The notes: generated by a model from the sequence alone, not told the origin. 64,000 bases of DNA from Haloprofundus halobius (GCF_020097835.1 NZ_CP083666.1:3100001-3164000); one strand, 5' to 3'; counted from the stretch's first letter, positions 18,555 through 26,834 are shown. Program-made: numbers and translations.

Positions 18555-18573
18555 TGCATACACAACGTATGCA
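18555..18573. promoter_or_regulatory. inverted repeat over the vapB start codon, likely operator
   Basis: Arms tgcatac (18555-18561) and gtatgca (18567-18573) pair perfectly with a 5-nt spacer acaac. The right arm includes the ATG of the antitoxin at 18569. Ribbon-helix-helix antitoxins usually bind such palindromes to repress their own operon, so this is the natural operator candidate. Its function is inferred. Confidence 0.5.
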
Positions 18574-18772
18574 TGTGAGCACATCGATCCGCGTCTCTGA
18601 CGAGACGAAAGAGAAACTGGCCCGATTGAAGCGTGAAGACGAGAGTTGGGACGAGTTCCTCGACCGACTGGCGAACGAGGGATCGGAGATGAAGGCTGGC
18701 GCGTGGAACGGAACTGACAAAGCCGAAAAGGCGCGCGAGGCGATCAAGCGTTCCCGAGAGAGCTACGAGTAG
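18569..18772 (+). CDS. vapB: VapB-type antitoxin (ribbon-helix-helix)
   Basis: The 67-residue protein starts with 'STSIRVSDETKEKLARLK', a short beta strand followed by a helix typical of ribbon-helix-helix DNA-binding antitoxins, then 'ESWDEFLDRLANEG' and a charged C-terminal helix that would wrap the toxin. It would neutralise the PIN-domain toxin encoded next and repress the operon. Its stop codon TAG shares one base with the GTG start of vapC, so the two are translationally coupled. Codon use is visibly less GC-biased than in surrounding genes, which suggests acquisition. Confidence 0.85.
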   Translation: MHVSTSIRVSDETKEKLARLKREDESWDEFLDRLANEGSEMKAGAWNGTDKAEKAREAIKRSRESYE

Positions 18773-19167
18773 TGACGTTTCTCGATTCGTCGGTTATCAT
18801 CGATTACCTCGATGGTGTCGAGGACGTTGTCGAGTTCGTCGACGAACAACCGGTCTTGGTCACCTCCAGCATCTGTATTTACGAAGTTCTCGCCGGTGAG
18901 GTGTTCTCAGCCGGTGAGACAGATCTCATCGGAGCGCGTGAGAACTTCGGGCGAGTCACCGCTCTCGACTTCTCCGAGGAAGTCGCGTTCGAAGCTGCCC
19001 GGATGCAGAACCGCCTTCTCGAATCCGGCAACCCGCTGTCGCCACGCGACCTCCTGATCGCGGCTACAGCTCGATCTGAAGGGAAGGAACTCCTCGTTTC
19101 CGACGCTGACTTCGATACAGAAGGCCTCCGTGAACTACTCTCTGTCCGGAAATTCGGTCCGTATTAG
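18772..19167 (+). CDS. vapC: VapC-type PIN-domain ribonuclease toxin
   Basis: The 131-residue PIN protein begins with 'FLDSSVIIDYLDG', where Asp5 is the first metal ligand. A conserved Glu lies in 'ICIYEVLAGE', and later acids are in 'SPRDLLIAATA' and 'LLVSDADFD', together forming the usual Mg2+-dependent RNase site. VapC toxins cleave tRNA or rRNA. The start is GTG 18772, overlapping the antitoxin stop by one base. The gene has the same reduced GC bias as vapB, and no other member of the locus follows. Confidence 0.87.
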   Translation: MTFLDSSVIIDYLDGVEDVVEFVDEQPVLVTSSICIYEVLAGEVFSAGETDLIGARENFGRVTALDFSEEVAFEAARMQNRLLESGNPLSPRDLLIAATARSEGKELLVSDADFDTEGLRELLSVRKFGPY

Positions 19168-19268
19168 TCCCTCAGAGTCAGGCGTATCTGCGTAGTTTAT
19201 TGCAGTTACCATCTCGCGCGAAGCGCCGCCACGCGAACGTTTTTGCCGCGCTGGTCGCTCTGGCGACC

Positions 19269-20423
19269 ATGGCAGGACCCACCGACCGAGTTCGAGCGGT
19301 CGACCGCTCCAGTATCCGCGTGATGTTCGACCTCGCGGAGGCGACCGACCGCGACCTCGTCCGCCTCGAAGTGGGCGAACCCGACTTCGACACGCCCGAG
19401 CACGTCGTCGACGCCGCCGCCGAAGCCGCCCGCGCGGGTGAGACGCACTACACCTCCAACGCCGGACTTCCGGTGGTTCGCGAGGCCATCACCGAGACGA
19501 TGGCCGACCGATTCGACGTGGAGGTCGCCGCCGACGAGGTCGTCGTCACCAACGGCGGGATGGAGGCGCTGTTGCTCGCCGTGCTCTCCACCGTCGGCCC
19601 CGGCGAGGAACTGCTCATCCCCTCGCCCGGCTGGCCGAACTACTGGGCGCAGGCCCGACTCGCCGACGGCGTCCCCGTCGAGGTGCCGATGCCCGCCGAC
19701 GAGGGCTACCCGCTCGACGTCGACCGCGTCCGCGACGCGCTGAACGAGAACACCGCCGCGATAGTGCTCTGCTCACCATCGAACCCGACCGGTCGAATCT
19801 ACGACGCGGACGCCGTTCGCGAGGTCGTCGCCGCGGCTGCCGAGTACGACGCCTACGTCATCGCCGACGAAGTGTACGCCGGCCTCTCGTACGACCGCGA
19901 CCTGACGGGCATCGCGGCGCTTACTGGGCACCCTACTCACGTGCTAACCGTGAACTCCTGTTCGAAGACGTACGCGATGACCGGGTGGCGCGTCGGCTGG
20001 CTCTGCGGTCCGAGCGAGATTATCGACGAAGTCAACAAGATCCACGAGAGCACCACCTCCTGCGCGTCGAGCGTCGCCCAGCACGCCGCGCTCGCGGCGC
20101 TCACCGGGCCGCAGGAACCCTTCGAGGAGATGCACGAGGCGTTTCGCGACCGCCGCGACTACGTCGTCGACCGCGTCGACGGCATCGACGGGCTCGGTTG
20201 CCCGCGGCCGCAGGGGGCGTTCTATGCCTTCCTCGATATCGAGATGGAGGGGTCGAGTCTCGACGTCGCGAAGGAACTCCTCACCGAGTACGGCGTCGTC
20301 CTCGCACCCGGCGACGGCTTCGGCGACGCGGGCGCGGGCAAACTTCGACTCAGTTTCGCCAACGGCCTCGACCGCCTCGAAACCGGCTTCGACCGCATCG
20401 AGCGCGCGCTCGAAGAGAACTGA
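19269..20423 (+). CDS. PLP-dependent class I/II aminotransferase
   Basis: The 384-residue protein is a fold-type I aminotransferase. It shows 'LEVGEPDFDTPEHV' at the substrate end, 'YTSNAGLPVVREAI', 'PSNPTGRIYD', 'YVIADEVYAGLSYD' with the PLP-contacting Asp and Tyr, and the Schiff-base lysine near residue 233 in 'SCSKTYAMTGWRVGW', whose Arg binds phosphate. It is close to aspartate/aromatic aminotransferases, but the substrate cannot be fixed. The frame is open from 19200. ATG 19269 is chosen because a T-rich box (cgtttttgcc) sits about 27 bp before it. Confidence 0.9.
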   Translation: MAGPTDRVRAVDRSSIRVMFDLAEATDRDLVRLEVGEPDFDTPEHVVDAAAEAARAGETHYTSNAGLPVVREAITETMADRFDVEVAADEVVVTNGGMEALLLAVLSTVGPGEELLIPSPGWPNYWAQARLADGVPVEVPMPADEGYPLDVDRVRDALNENTAAIVLCSPSNPTGRIYDADAVREVVAAAAEYDAYVIADEVYAGLSYDRDLTGIAALTGHPTHVLTVNSCSKTYAMTGWRVGWLCGPSEIIDEVNKIHESTTSCASSVAQHAALAALTGPQEPFEEMHEAFRDRRDYVVDRVDGIDGLGCPRPQGAFYAFLDIEMEGSSLDVAKELLTEYGVVLAPGDGFGDAGAGKLRLSFANGLDRLETGFDRIERALEEN

Positions 20424-20453
20424 GACGCGCCGACGGCCGACCGTTCTACCCCC

Positions 20454-21212
20454 TCAGTTCGACTCGAACTCCCACTCTCTGAGCGCCTGTCGGACGAAGT
20501 CGCTCTCCACGTCGCGGAAGTGCGCGTCCGATCCCTCGTGGTCGCCGAACTCGAAGCCGCGGACGACGACGACGGGCGTGCCGCCGTCGCCCTCGCCCGC
20601 GACGAGGTTCGCCGCCGACGCGAGTTCGTCGACGACGTTCTGTACCGTCACGCCGAGTTCGCGCCCGTCACGGTCCGGTTCGCCGCGCCAGTCGCGGGCG
20701 GCGTGCATCCCGGCCCAGCCGATGGCGACGCCCTGCTGTCCGTGGCGGAACGGCCGACCGCAGGTGTCGGTGACGACGACGCGCTCGGCAGGCAGCCCTT
20801 CGCGGATGCGCGCGGCGCTCTCGGAGGGACGCTTCGGCAGGAGAAGAAGGTCCGAACCGGCGACGTTCGAGCGGTCGATGCCCGCGTTGACGCCGACGTG
20901 GCCGAACCGTGATTCCGTGAGGAGAAACGGCGCATCCATGATGATTTCAGTGCTCTCCTCTAACACGGCCTGTGCGAATCTGGGGTCTTTCTCGTCGCCC
21001 GAAATCGCTTCGAGGCGCGCGGCGATCTCCTTCGCACGTGGTCCCGCCGGGAACTCGGAGAGGTCGGCGAGGCGACCCTCCGCCTTCGAGACGACGGTGC
21101 TGGCGACGCAGACGACGTCGTCGGCATCGAGGTCGACGCGCTCGCGAATCAGCGCCGCGAGGTCGTCTCCCGGGCGAACTTCCGGGATGTCGGCAACGGC
21201 GAACAGTTCCAT
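20454..21212 (-). CDS. cofE: coenzyme F420-0:L-glutamate ligase
   Basis: The 252-residue protein matches CofE throughout. It has the start 'FAVADIPEVRPGDDLAALI', the 'CVASTVVSKAEGRLADL' block, the 'RFGHVGVNAGIDRSNV' metal/GTP site, and the later 'DTCGRPFRHGQQGVAIGWAG' in parts. CofE adds glutamates to F420-0 using GTP, completing the redox cofactor. An F420-dependent LLM enzyme lies 2 kb away. A hairpin at 21225-21251 lies just before the gene, and the phosphodiesterase upstream is in the same direction. Confidence 0.95.
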   Translation of the reverse strand: MELFAVADIPEVRPGDDLAALIRERVDLDADDVVCVASTVVSKAEGRLADLSEFPAGPRAKEIAARLEAISGDEKDPRFAQAVLEESTEIIMDAPFLLTESRFGHVGVNAGIDRSNVAGSDLLLLPKRPSESAARIREGLPAERVVVTDTCGRPFRHGQQGVAIGWAGMHAARDWRGEPDRDGRELGVTVQNVVDELASAANLVAGEGDGGTPVVVVRGFEFGDHEGSDAHFRDVESDFVRQALREWEFESN

Positions 21213-21224
21213 AGCGGCACCTCA

Positions 21225-21251
21225 CAGAGCGGCGTGAAAAACGCCGCGCTG
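21225..21251 (-). terminator. hairpin between the phosphodiesterase gene and cofE
   Basis: Perfect arms gcggcgt and acgccgc flank the loop gaaaa. One mismatch further out the pairing continues (acag with ctgt). On the minus strand the loop reads ttttc. It lies downstream of the gene ending at 21330 and upstream of cofE, so it may end the first transcript or overlap the cofE promoter. Confidence 0.35.
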
Positions 21252-21329
21252 TCGGCTAGTCGACCGTCTCTCTCCCGACGGTGGCTCGAAGCGGTCGCTC
21301 TCACCTCTCGAAGCGGTTGCTTCCAACGG

Positions 21330-21860
21330 TCAGTCGAACGCACACCCCTCGTCGGGGAGGTACGTCGCGTCGTACTCGCCGTCTTCGACTTCGACGACGA
21401 ACATCGTCGGACGCGACGCGGGGTCTGCACCCGTCGCGCTGCCGGGGTTCAGGAGGCGGACCCCGTCGACCGTTTCGTCCATCGGTTCGTGCGTGTGGCC
21501 GACGACGCCGACGGCGTCGTCGCCGCCGTGTTTTCGCACCGCGTCGGCCACCGCCGCTTTGGAGTCCTCGGTGTCGGTGCTGGTGCTCCCGACCGCGTCG
21601 CCGTGTGTGACGACGAACGTGATGTCCTCCAACTCCGCGGTGTCGACCTCGGGGAGGTCGAGTTCCGGCGGATCGGTCTCGCCCGCGACGGCGGTCACCA
21701 TCCCGTCGGTCAGCGCGAGGACGGTGTCGTACGACTCCGGGGAGTCGAAGTCACCCGTGTGGAGGGCGTAGTCGGCCTCGACGAGACAGTCTTGGACCCA
21801 TTGCGGCAGTTCCTCCTTCTGGGAGGGCATATGCGTGTCGCCGAGTATCGCGACCTGCAT
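21330..21860 (-). CDS. YfcE/MJ0936-type metallophosphoesterase
   Basis: The 176-residue protein opens with 'VAILGDTHMP' (metal ligands Asp8 and His10), then 'HTGDFDSPE', 'AVAGETDPP' in the position of the usual GNxD loop, 'VVTHGD' and 'VVGHTHEP'. These are the motifs of small calcineurin-like phosphodiesterases. The loop reads G-E-T-D rather than G-N-C-D, a common archaeal variation. It would hydrolyse a phosphodiester, with unknown natural substrate. ATG 21860 is fixed by the motif at the N-terminus. Confidence 0.88.
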   Translation of the reverse strand: MQVAILGDTHMPSQKEELPQWVQDCLVEADYALHTGDFDSPESYDTVLALTDGMVTAVAGETDPPELDLPEVDTAELEDITFVVTHGDAVGSTSTDTEDSKAAVADAVRKHGGDDAVGVVGHTHEPMDETVDGVRLLNPGSATGADPASRPTMFVVEVEDGEYDATYLPDEGCAFD

Positions 21861-21918
21861 GGATACGAAACGGGCGCCGACCCCAAAAGACGTTGTGCCG
21901 GTTAGCCAAAGGAACCGT

Positions 21919-23190
21919 ATGACCCACGTCGTCACCGTGTTTCTCCGCGAAGGGGCGGAAGTCCTGCTGATCCGCCGCAGCGACGCCGTCGGTACGTACT
22001 CGGGGCTGTGGGGCGGTGTCTCGGGATACGTCGAAGGCGCGCCCGAGGACGCGCTCGTCGACGCCCGACGGGAACTCCGCGAAGAGACCGGCGTCGACAC
22101 CGGCGACGCGACGCTCGTCCGCGCGGGCGACCCGCTCGACGTCGTCGACGACGAGAACGACCGCGAGTGGACCGTCCATCCCTTCCTGTTCGAGACCGAC
22201 TCGCGCGAGGTGACGCCCAACGAGGAACTCGCCGACTGGGAGTGGGTGCAGCCACCCGCGATGCTCGACCGGCCGACGGTTCCGAACCTGTGGGAGACGT
22301 ACCGCCGTATCGCACCCACCGTCGACGGCGTCCGCGACGACGAGACTCACGGCGCAGCGTACCTCTCGGTTCGGGCGCTGGAGGTGCTGCGCGACGAGGC
22401 GGCGACGGTCGCTTTCGACCCCGGCGACGACGAGCGCCGTAAGTGGGACCGCATCGCCGCCGTCGCCCGCGAACTCCGCGACGCCCGCCCGGGGATGGCC
22501 GCCGTCGAGAACCGCGTCAACCGGGCGATGTTCGAGGCGGATTCGAAGCCCGAGAGCGTCCGCGACGCGACGGAGACCGTCATTCGAGACGCGCTCGACG
22601 CGGACGAGGCGGCGGCGTCGCGCGCGACGGAACTCCTCTCGACGCTCAACGAGGGGTCGATAGCGACGCTCTCGCGGTCGGGGACGGCGACGGCCGCGCT
22701 CTCCGATGCCGACCGTCCGCTGCTCGTCGCCGAGTCGCGACCCGGCGGCGAGGGCGTCGCCGCCGCCGAGGCGTTCGCCGCGGACGGACTGGACGTGACG
22801 CTCACGACCGACGCGGCGCTCGCGCACGTCGTCGCCGAACGCGAGGTCGCCGCCGCCGTTGTCGGTGCCGACACGGTGTTTCCCGACGGGAGCGTCGCCA
22901 ACAAAGTCGGAACGAGAACGCTGGCGCTCGTCGCCGAGCGCGAGGAGTTCCCGCTGTACGTCGTCGCCGCCGCGGACAAAGTGAGTCCCCGCGACGAGTT
23001 CGTGGCGGAGTCGCGGCCCGGGTCGGAGCTCTACGACGGCGACGAACCTGTCGACGTCGAGAACCCGCTGTTCGACCGGACGCCCGCCGACCTCGTCTCG
23101 GGCGTCGTCACGGAGATGGGCGTCCTCACCGGCGACGACGTCGCGACAGCGGCGGCGAAGCGGCGTGAGTGGTCCGACTGGGCCCGATAG
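21919..23190 (+). CDS. NUDIX hydrolase fused to an eIF2B/ribose-1,5-bisphosphate isomerase-like domain
   Basis: The 423-residue protein joins two domains. Residues 1 to about 145 are a NUDIX fold with the helix 'ARRELREETGV', but one residue more than usual separates the leading Gly from the first Glu (GYVEGAPE). Residues from about 165 to the end match eIF2B alpha-family proteins, with 'TLSRSGTATAAL', 'ESRPGGEGVAAAEAFA', 'VGADTVFPDGSVANKVGT' in parts, and 'FDRTPADLVSGVVTEMG'. Archaeal members of that family include ribose-1,5-bisphosphate isomerase of the nucleotide degradation pathway. A combined role in nucleoside or ADP-ribose breakdown is inference. Confidence 0.85.
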   Translation: MTHVVTVFLREGAEVLLIRRSDAVGTYSGLWGGVSGYVEGAPEDALVDARRELREETGVDTGDATLVRAGDPLDVVDDENDREWTVHPFLFETDSREVTPNEELADWEWVQPPAMLDRPTVPNLWETYRRIAPTVDGVRDDETHGAAYLSVRALEVLRDEAATVAFDPGDDERRKWDRIAAVARELRDARPGMAAVENRVNRAMFEADSKPESVRDATETVIRDALDADEAAASRATELLSTLNEGSIATLSRSGTATAALSDADRPLLVAESRPGGEGVAAAEAFAADGLDVTLTTDAALAHVVAEREVAAAVVGADTVFPDGSVANKVGTRTLALVAEREEFPLYVVAAADKVSPRDEFVAESRPGSELYDGDEPVDVENPLFDRTPADLVSGVVTEMGVLTGDDVATAAAKRREWSDWAR

Positions 23191-23236
23191 CCGCCTTCGG
23201 GTGGCCGGTAATCGCTTTCGATAGCCCGATAGCCGC
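23182..23236. repeat. 13-bp direct repeat spanning a stop codon
   Basis: gcccgatagccgc occurs at 23182-23194, covering the end and TAG stop of the NUDIX/eIF2B gene, and again exactly at 23224-23236 in the non-coding DNA, 42 bp later. The rest of 23191-23381 holds no gene that I can see. Confidence 0.6.
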
Positions 23237-23381
23237 GTCCCCTTCCGCGTGTTCCCTTCCGCAGAGTCGCACGCTTCGCGAACGCACCGACCTCTCAACC
23301 AATCATCACAATTCGTGTATTACTAGTTTCCTACATTTAACCAGAAAGCTGATAGTAATCGATGCGAGACAGTCACACGCA

Positions 23382-23528
23382 ATGTCCGAGCACAATCCAG
23401 TCGCCGAATTCCTGGCCGACCACCCCCGAATGAGCGGCGCGCTGTTCATGATCTGCCTGCTGTTGTCGCAAGCCGGTGCCGTGGCCGCCGGTGCCGTAGC
23501 TGCCGGTAACGGCACGACGGTCGGGTAG
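23382..23528 (+). CDS. 48-residue membrane peptide, DUF7503-like
   Basis: The peptide reads as a charged/polar N-terminus 'SEHNPVAEFLADHPRM', one hydrophobic helix 'GALFMICLLLSQAGAVAAG' and a short polar end. I recall this layout, with the 'FLADHPRM' signature, as the small haloarchaeal DUF7503 family of unknown function. An AT-rich element (tgatagtaatc) is centred about 26 bp before the ATG. The gene faces the CHAT protease gene tail-to-tail with only 4 bp between stops. A longer in-frame reading from 23169 covers another gene's end and is rejected. Confidence 0.7.
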   Translation: MSEHNPVAEFLADHPRMSGALFMICLLLSQAGAVAAGAVAAGNGTTVG

Positions 23529-23532
23529 GCCG

Positions 23533-25605
23533 CTACGGGAGTTCGTCCGGAGAGACGTCCGTCGACCACCGGAACGTCCCGTCGACGACCACCGGCACCC
23601 GTTCGAGCGCGAGCAAGTTGACCACCTCCGGTAGCGAGAGTCGCAGCGGCGGCAGGTCGCCGCCCACGAGGAAGTACCGGCTGACGCTCGGTGCGTGCGG
23701 GGTGTAACAGGCTCCGATCGCCGGCCCGAGCGCCGGATACGTCGTTATCTGGACCTCGTACTCCTCGTCCTCGGGTTCTCGACGTATCGTGAGCAGGTTC
23801 GGCGTTCCGTTCTCCGACTGCGCGATCTGTACGGCTCCGTCACCGACGACGGTGTAGCGGCCCTCGACCGGGCGGCGACGCCCGGCGATGGCGAGCGCCG
23901 AACGGAGCGAGTACCCCGCGTTGAGAACGCCCGCGACGAGTCGCCCGACCGCGGTCGCGCTCGGGTCGTTCACGGCACCGTGCGTCACGATACCGCCCAC
24001 GCTCCCCTTGTCGACCAGGGTCGTCCCCTGGTCGTACGACCGGCAGCCGTTCAGCAGGAACGTGTCGACGCCCACCGCGTCCAGTTCGGCCGCGTCGAGC
24101 GCTCCGTCCCGACAGGCGAACCCGGCCCGCTCCACGTGTCCGATGTAGTGGAGGAAGTTGAGGTCCGTCGCGAGCAGCTCCCGGAGCTCGTCGCGCGAGA
24201 GGTCCCGGTAGACGGCCACCTCGAACGGGAGCTCCTCGCGGTCGCCGTACAGCTCGCCGTCTTCGACCTCGGCGAGCATCCGTTGGTCGTTACAGACGAT
24301 CGCGATGTCGATCGGGCCGCCCGTCGACTCGTGCGCCAACCTGTTGCGGACGCCCGTCAGACGCAGGTCGTTGGCGTTCACCGCCCGCCCGTCGCCGACC
24401 CACGCGCGCTCGAGCGCGTCGGTTTCCGAAACCCGGACGTACCGCGGCGCTTCGGGCGACCCGCCTGACGTCGCCGCGGAGTCGGTGCTCCCGACCAACT
24501 CCTCGTACCCCGGCGGCGGACTCGGCCGGGCGGTGGCGGCTCCCGGTCGTTCGATGCCGATGATCGAGAGCGCGTTCGCCGCGTACGAAAGCAGTTCAGC
24601 CGACTCCGGCGACGGGGCGAGATGGGTCGAGAGATACCACGTCGGCACCAGCTCCAGAACCGTCTTGGCGGGAACGTCGAGATATCTCCTGACGCGCTCG
24701 GATATCGGGGTGTCGTAGAGCTCGCGGTGGGGGATATCCGCCCGCTTGTCGAGTAGCCGTCGCTCGTGGAGCTCGAACTTGTAGCGTCCCTCCGTCCGGA
24801 CGACGCAGTCGAGCAGGAACACCTGTCGAAGCACGTCGGTCACGGCGCCTTCGAGCCCCTCCGGCCCGTCCAGGGTCCGGACGACCTCGTCGTCGGCGAG
24901 GAGGCGAGCCTCCGAACCCGGCGTCACGCGAGCGCCGAGATAGTGGGCCAACGTCGCGACGGCGTAGACGGCCGCCCGGTTGCGGGGGACCTCGATTCGC
25001 AGGCCGGTTTCGGGCGGTGTCACCGCGTCCGGGACGTCGAGCGCGTCGCCCAGTTCGATCGCGGGCGGGTGTCCGCGGAGCGAGGGGAACGACCGCTCCG
25101 GGCTCGTCGTTTTGAGCGCCGACCCGAACGTCGAGACGGCCGCCATCAGATCCTCGGGGACGGCCGTCGTGGTGACGGTCGCCGCCGGACGCTCGTGGTA
25201 GGAGCGGGCGCCGACCACTATCGGCGCGTCGCCCTCGAACGCGATCCGCATCTCGGTGCTCGAGGAGGTCACCGTCACCGCTCCCGAAACCCGAAGGAAA
25301 ATTTTGATCGGCGCGGCGATCTCGAGTTCGTACTCGCCGGCGGGGAGCTCTCGACGGGTGAAGTCGAGGCATTCGGCGACCATCTCTCCGTTCACGTCGT
25401 GGACGTAGACGCCGACGACGTACGGCAGTTGCAGCTCCTCGATCCGACAGGAGACGGCGGCGTCGACCGGCTCCCTGAATCGGTCGACAGCGCCGCTCTC
25501 GAGGCCGACGGCCCGGGGGGTCGACAGCGGAAACCGACGACCTTCGATGCGGTCGACGACGGTGATTCCCGGCCCCTCCTCGTTGGCTAGAAACCCGACC
25601 GTCAT
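23533..25605 (-). CDS. CHAT-domain caspase-like protease
   Basis: The 690-residue protein ends in a CHAT (caspase HetF-associated with TPRs) protease domain, roughly residues 430-620. The catalytic dyad is visible as His490 (in 'LHYIGHVERAGF') and Cys521 (in 'FLLNGCRSYDQG'), followed by 'GSVGGIVTHGAVNDPSAT'. The N-terminal 420 residues are unfamiliar, with beta-rich and helical parts and no TPR repeats. The start ATG 25605 overlaps the upstream gene's stop by 4 bp (ATGA), so the two are coupled. CHAT proteases elsewhere act in CRISPR-linked and gasdermin-linked defence. No such partner is seen here. The target is unknown. Confidence 0.85.
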   Translation of the reverse strand: MTVGFLANEEGPGITVVDRIEGRRFPLSTPRAVGLESGAVDRFREPVDAAVSCRIEELQLPYVVGVYVHDVNGEMVAECLDFTRRELPAGEYELEIAAPIKIFLRVSGAVTVTSSSTEMRIAFEGDAPIVVGARSYHERPAATVTTTAVPEDLMAAVSTFGSALKTTSPERSFPSLRGHPPAIELGDALDVPDAVTPPETGLRIEVPRNRAAVYAVATLAHYLGARVTPGSEARLLADDEVVRTLDGPEGLEGAVTDVLRQVFLLDCVVRTEGRYKFELHERRLLDKRADIPHRELYDTPISERVRRYLDVPAKTVLELVPTWYLSTHLAPSPESAELLSYAANALSIIGIERPGAATARPSPPPGYEELVGSTDSAATSGGSPEAPRYVRVSETDALERAWVGDGRAVNANDLRLTGVRNRLAHESTGGPIDIAIVCNDQRMLAEVEDGELYGDREELPFEVAVYRDLSRDELRELLATDLNFLHYIGHVERAGFACRDGALDAAELDAVGVDTFLLNGCRSYDQGTTLVDKGSVGGIVTHGAVNDPSATAVGRLVAGVLNAGYSLRSALAIAGRRRPVEGRYTVVGDGAVQIAQSENGTPNLLTIRREPEDEEYEVQITTYPALGPAIGACYTPHAPSVSRYFLVGGDLPPLRLSLPEVVNLLALERVPVVVDGTFRWSTDVSPDELP

Positions 25606-26834
25606 CCGAGCGGGAACCACGACGTCTCGTGACCGGTCGCGGTCAGTCGCCACCGCTGCTCCACGCCGACGTCGCCCGCCCGCAGTTCCACGATCGCGTC
25701 GAACAGCGGTGCGAGCGTCTCGACCGCCTCGCTGTCGGCGTCCGCAGGGAGCAGGAAGTTGCCGATCCCCCGCCGTTCGCGGACGAGCCGGCACAGCGTG
25801 TCTATCTCGTCGCGCGTCGTCTCGAGGCCGTTCGCCTCGATCATCGAACTGAGGGAGTCGACGCCAACCCGGAACTCACCGGGCCGGACGGGTCCGGTGT
25901 CCGAAACCGCCCGTCGAACGGCCGCGCGAAGGCCCCGACTTCCGCCTTCGACCGGAACGATCGTCGGCTGTCGGTCGGCGGGCCGGGCGGCCTCGGTAGC
26001 CGCGACCGAGGCTCCCCTCGCCTCCGCGCGGTAGTCGAGAACCGTCGCCGCGGTCGGCGATATACCGGCCATCGAGAGCCGCCGACTGGCGGTTTCGGGG
26101 TTTCGGCCGTGGAGGACGAACACGGGGGAACGACTCCCGTCGGGGCCGCCGAGCAGCGTCGCGGACGCGCGGTCGAACCCCGACTCCGGAACCGCCCCGA
26201 CTACGAGCACGGCCGCGCCCGTTCGCTTGAGCGCTGCGAGCGAGGGTCCGACGGTGATGGAACCGTCGGGTGCGACGACGACCTCGTGGCCGTCGACCGA
26301 GAGGAGAAGTCGCCCCCCGGCGCGCTCGGAGCGGTCGAACAGGGGGCGGAGAAGACAGTCGGCGGCATTCGCGTCGATCCGTTCGGCCAGTCGCGCGGCG
26401 ACGTCGGTCGGACGCTCGTCGGCGGCTTCCGCGATCGTCTCGCCGATCGACCAGAACAGGGGAGTGGCGCCCGTCCAGTCGTGTTCGACGACGAGCGAGG
26501 GTTTCGGTTCGTCCGATTCTCGCCGGTTCGAATACGTCTCGACGCGCCCGTCGTCGCGAAGCAACACGGAGATATCCCGATACGACACCTCCACCGCTAC
26601 CCGGATCCCCGTCGGCGGGTCCGTCGGAACGTCGGCGAGGAGGCGCTCGACGCAGTCGGGATCGATTCGGTCGTTCAGCGGGGATAGTGCGGACGTGTCG
26701 GTGTCTAACGCCTCGGCCGCGGCGCTGACGAACGCGACGGTCGCGCAGTCGACGGCCGAATCGTAGATACCTCCCGTCAGTCGCCGGCCGTCGATCCCGA
26801 CCGGCCAACGCTCTGCCGGGCAGTCGCTAGTCAT
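25602..26834 (-). CDS. HalOD1-containing, degenerate KaiC-like protein (DUF7504-type)
   Basis: The 410-residue protein appears to hold two HalOD1 output domains: residues about 20-102 (with 'LSPLNDRIDPDCVERLL') and 128-205 (with 'RPLFDRSERAGGRLLLSVDGHEVVV'). The rest (about 210-410) resembles the haloarchaeal DUF7504/KaiC-like fold, with the strand 'AAVLVVGAVPESG', 'RVGVDSLSSMIEANG' and 'LRAGDVGVEQRWRLT'. No Walker A GxxxxGK[ST] motif is present, so it probably does not hydrolyse ATP. KaiC-like proteins with HalOD1 have been proposed as archaeal signalling hubs. It is co-transcribed with the CHAT protease and may regulate it. Confidence 0.75.
   Translation of the reverse strand: MTSDCPAERWPVGIDGRRLTGGIYDSAVDCATVAFVSAAAEALDTDTSALSPLNDRIDPDCVERLLADVPTDPPTGIRVAVEVSYRDISVLLRDDGRVETYSNRRESDEPKPSLVVEHDWTGATPLFWSIGETIAEAADERPTDVAARLAERIDANAADCLLRPLFDRSERAGGRLLLSVDGHEVVVAPDGSITVGPSLAALKRTGAAVLVVGAVPESGFDRASATLLGGPDGSRSPVFVLHGRNPETASRRLSMAGISPTAATVLDYRAEARGASVAATEAARPADRQPTIVPVEGGSRGLRAAVRRAVSDTGPVRPGEFRVGVDSLSSMIEANGLETTRDEIDTLCRLVRERRGIGNFLLPADADSEAVETLAPLFDAIVELRAGDVGVEQRWRLTATGHETSWFPLG

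Noticed and set aside
18569-19167. VapBC as part of a larger defence island
   Set aside because: The flanking genes (LLM oxidoreductase and aminotransferase) look like ordinary metabolism, so no island is supported.
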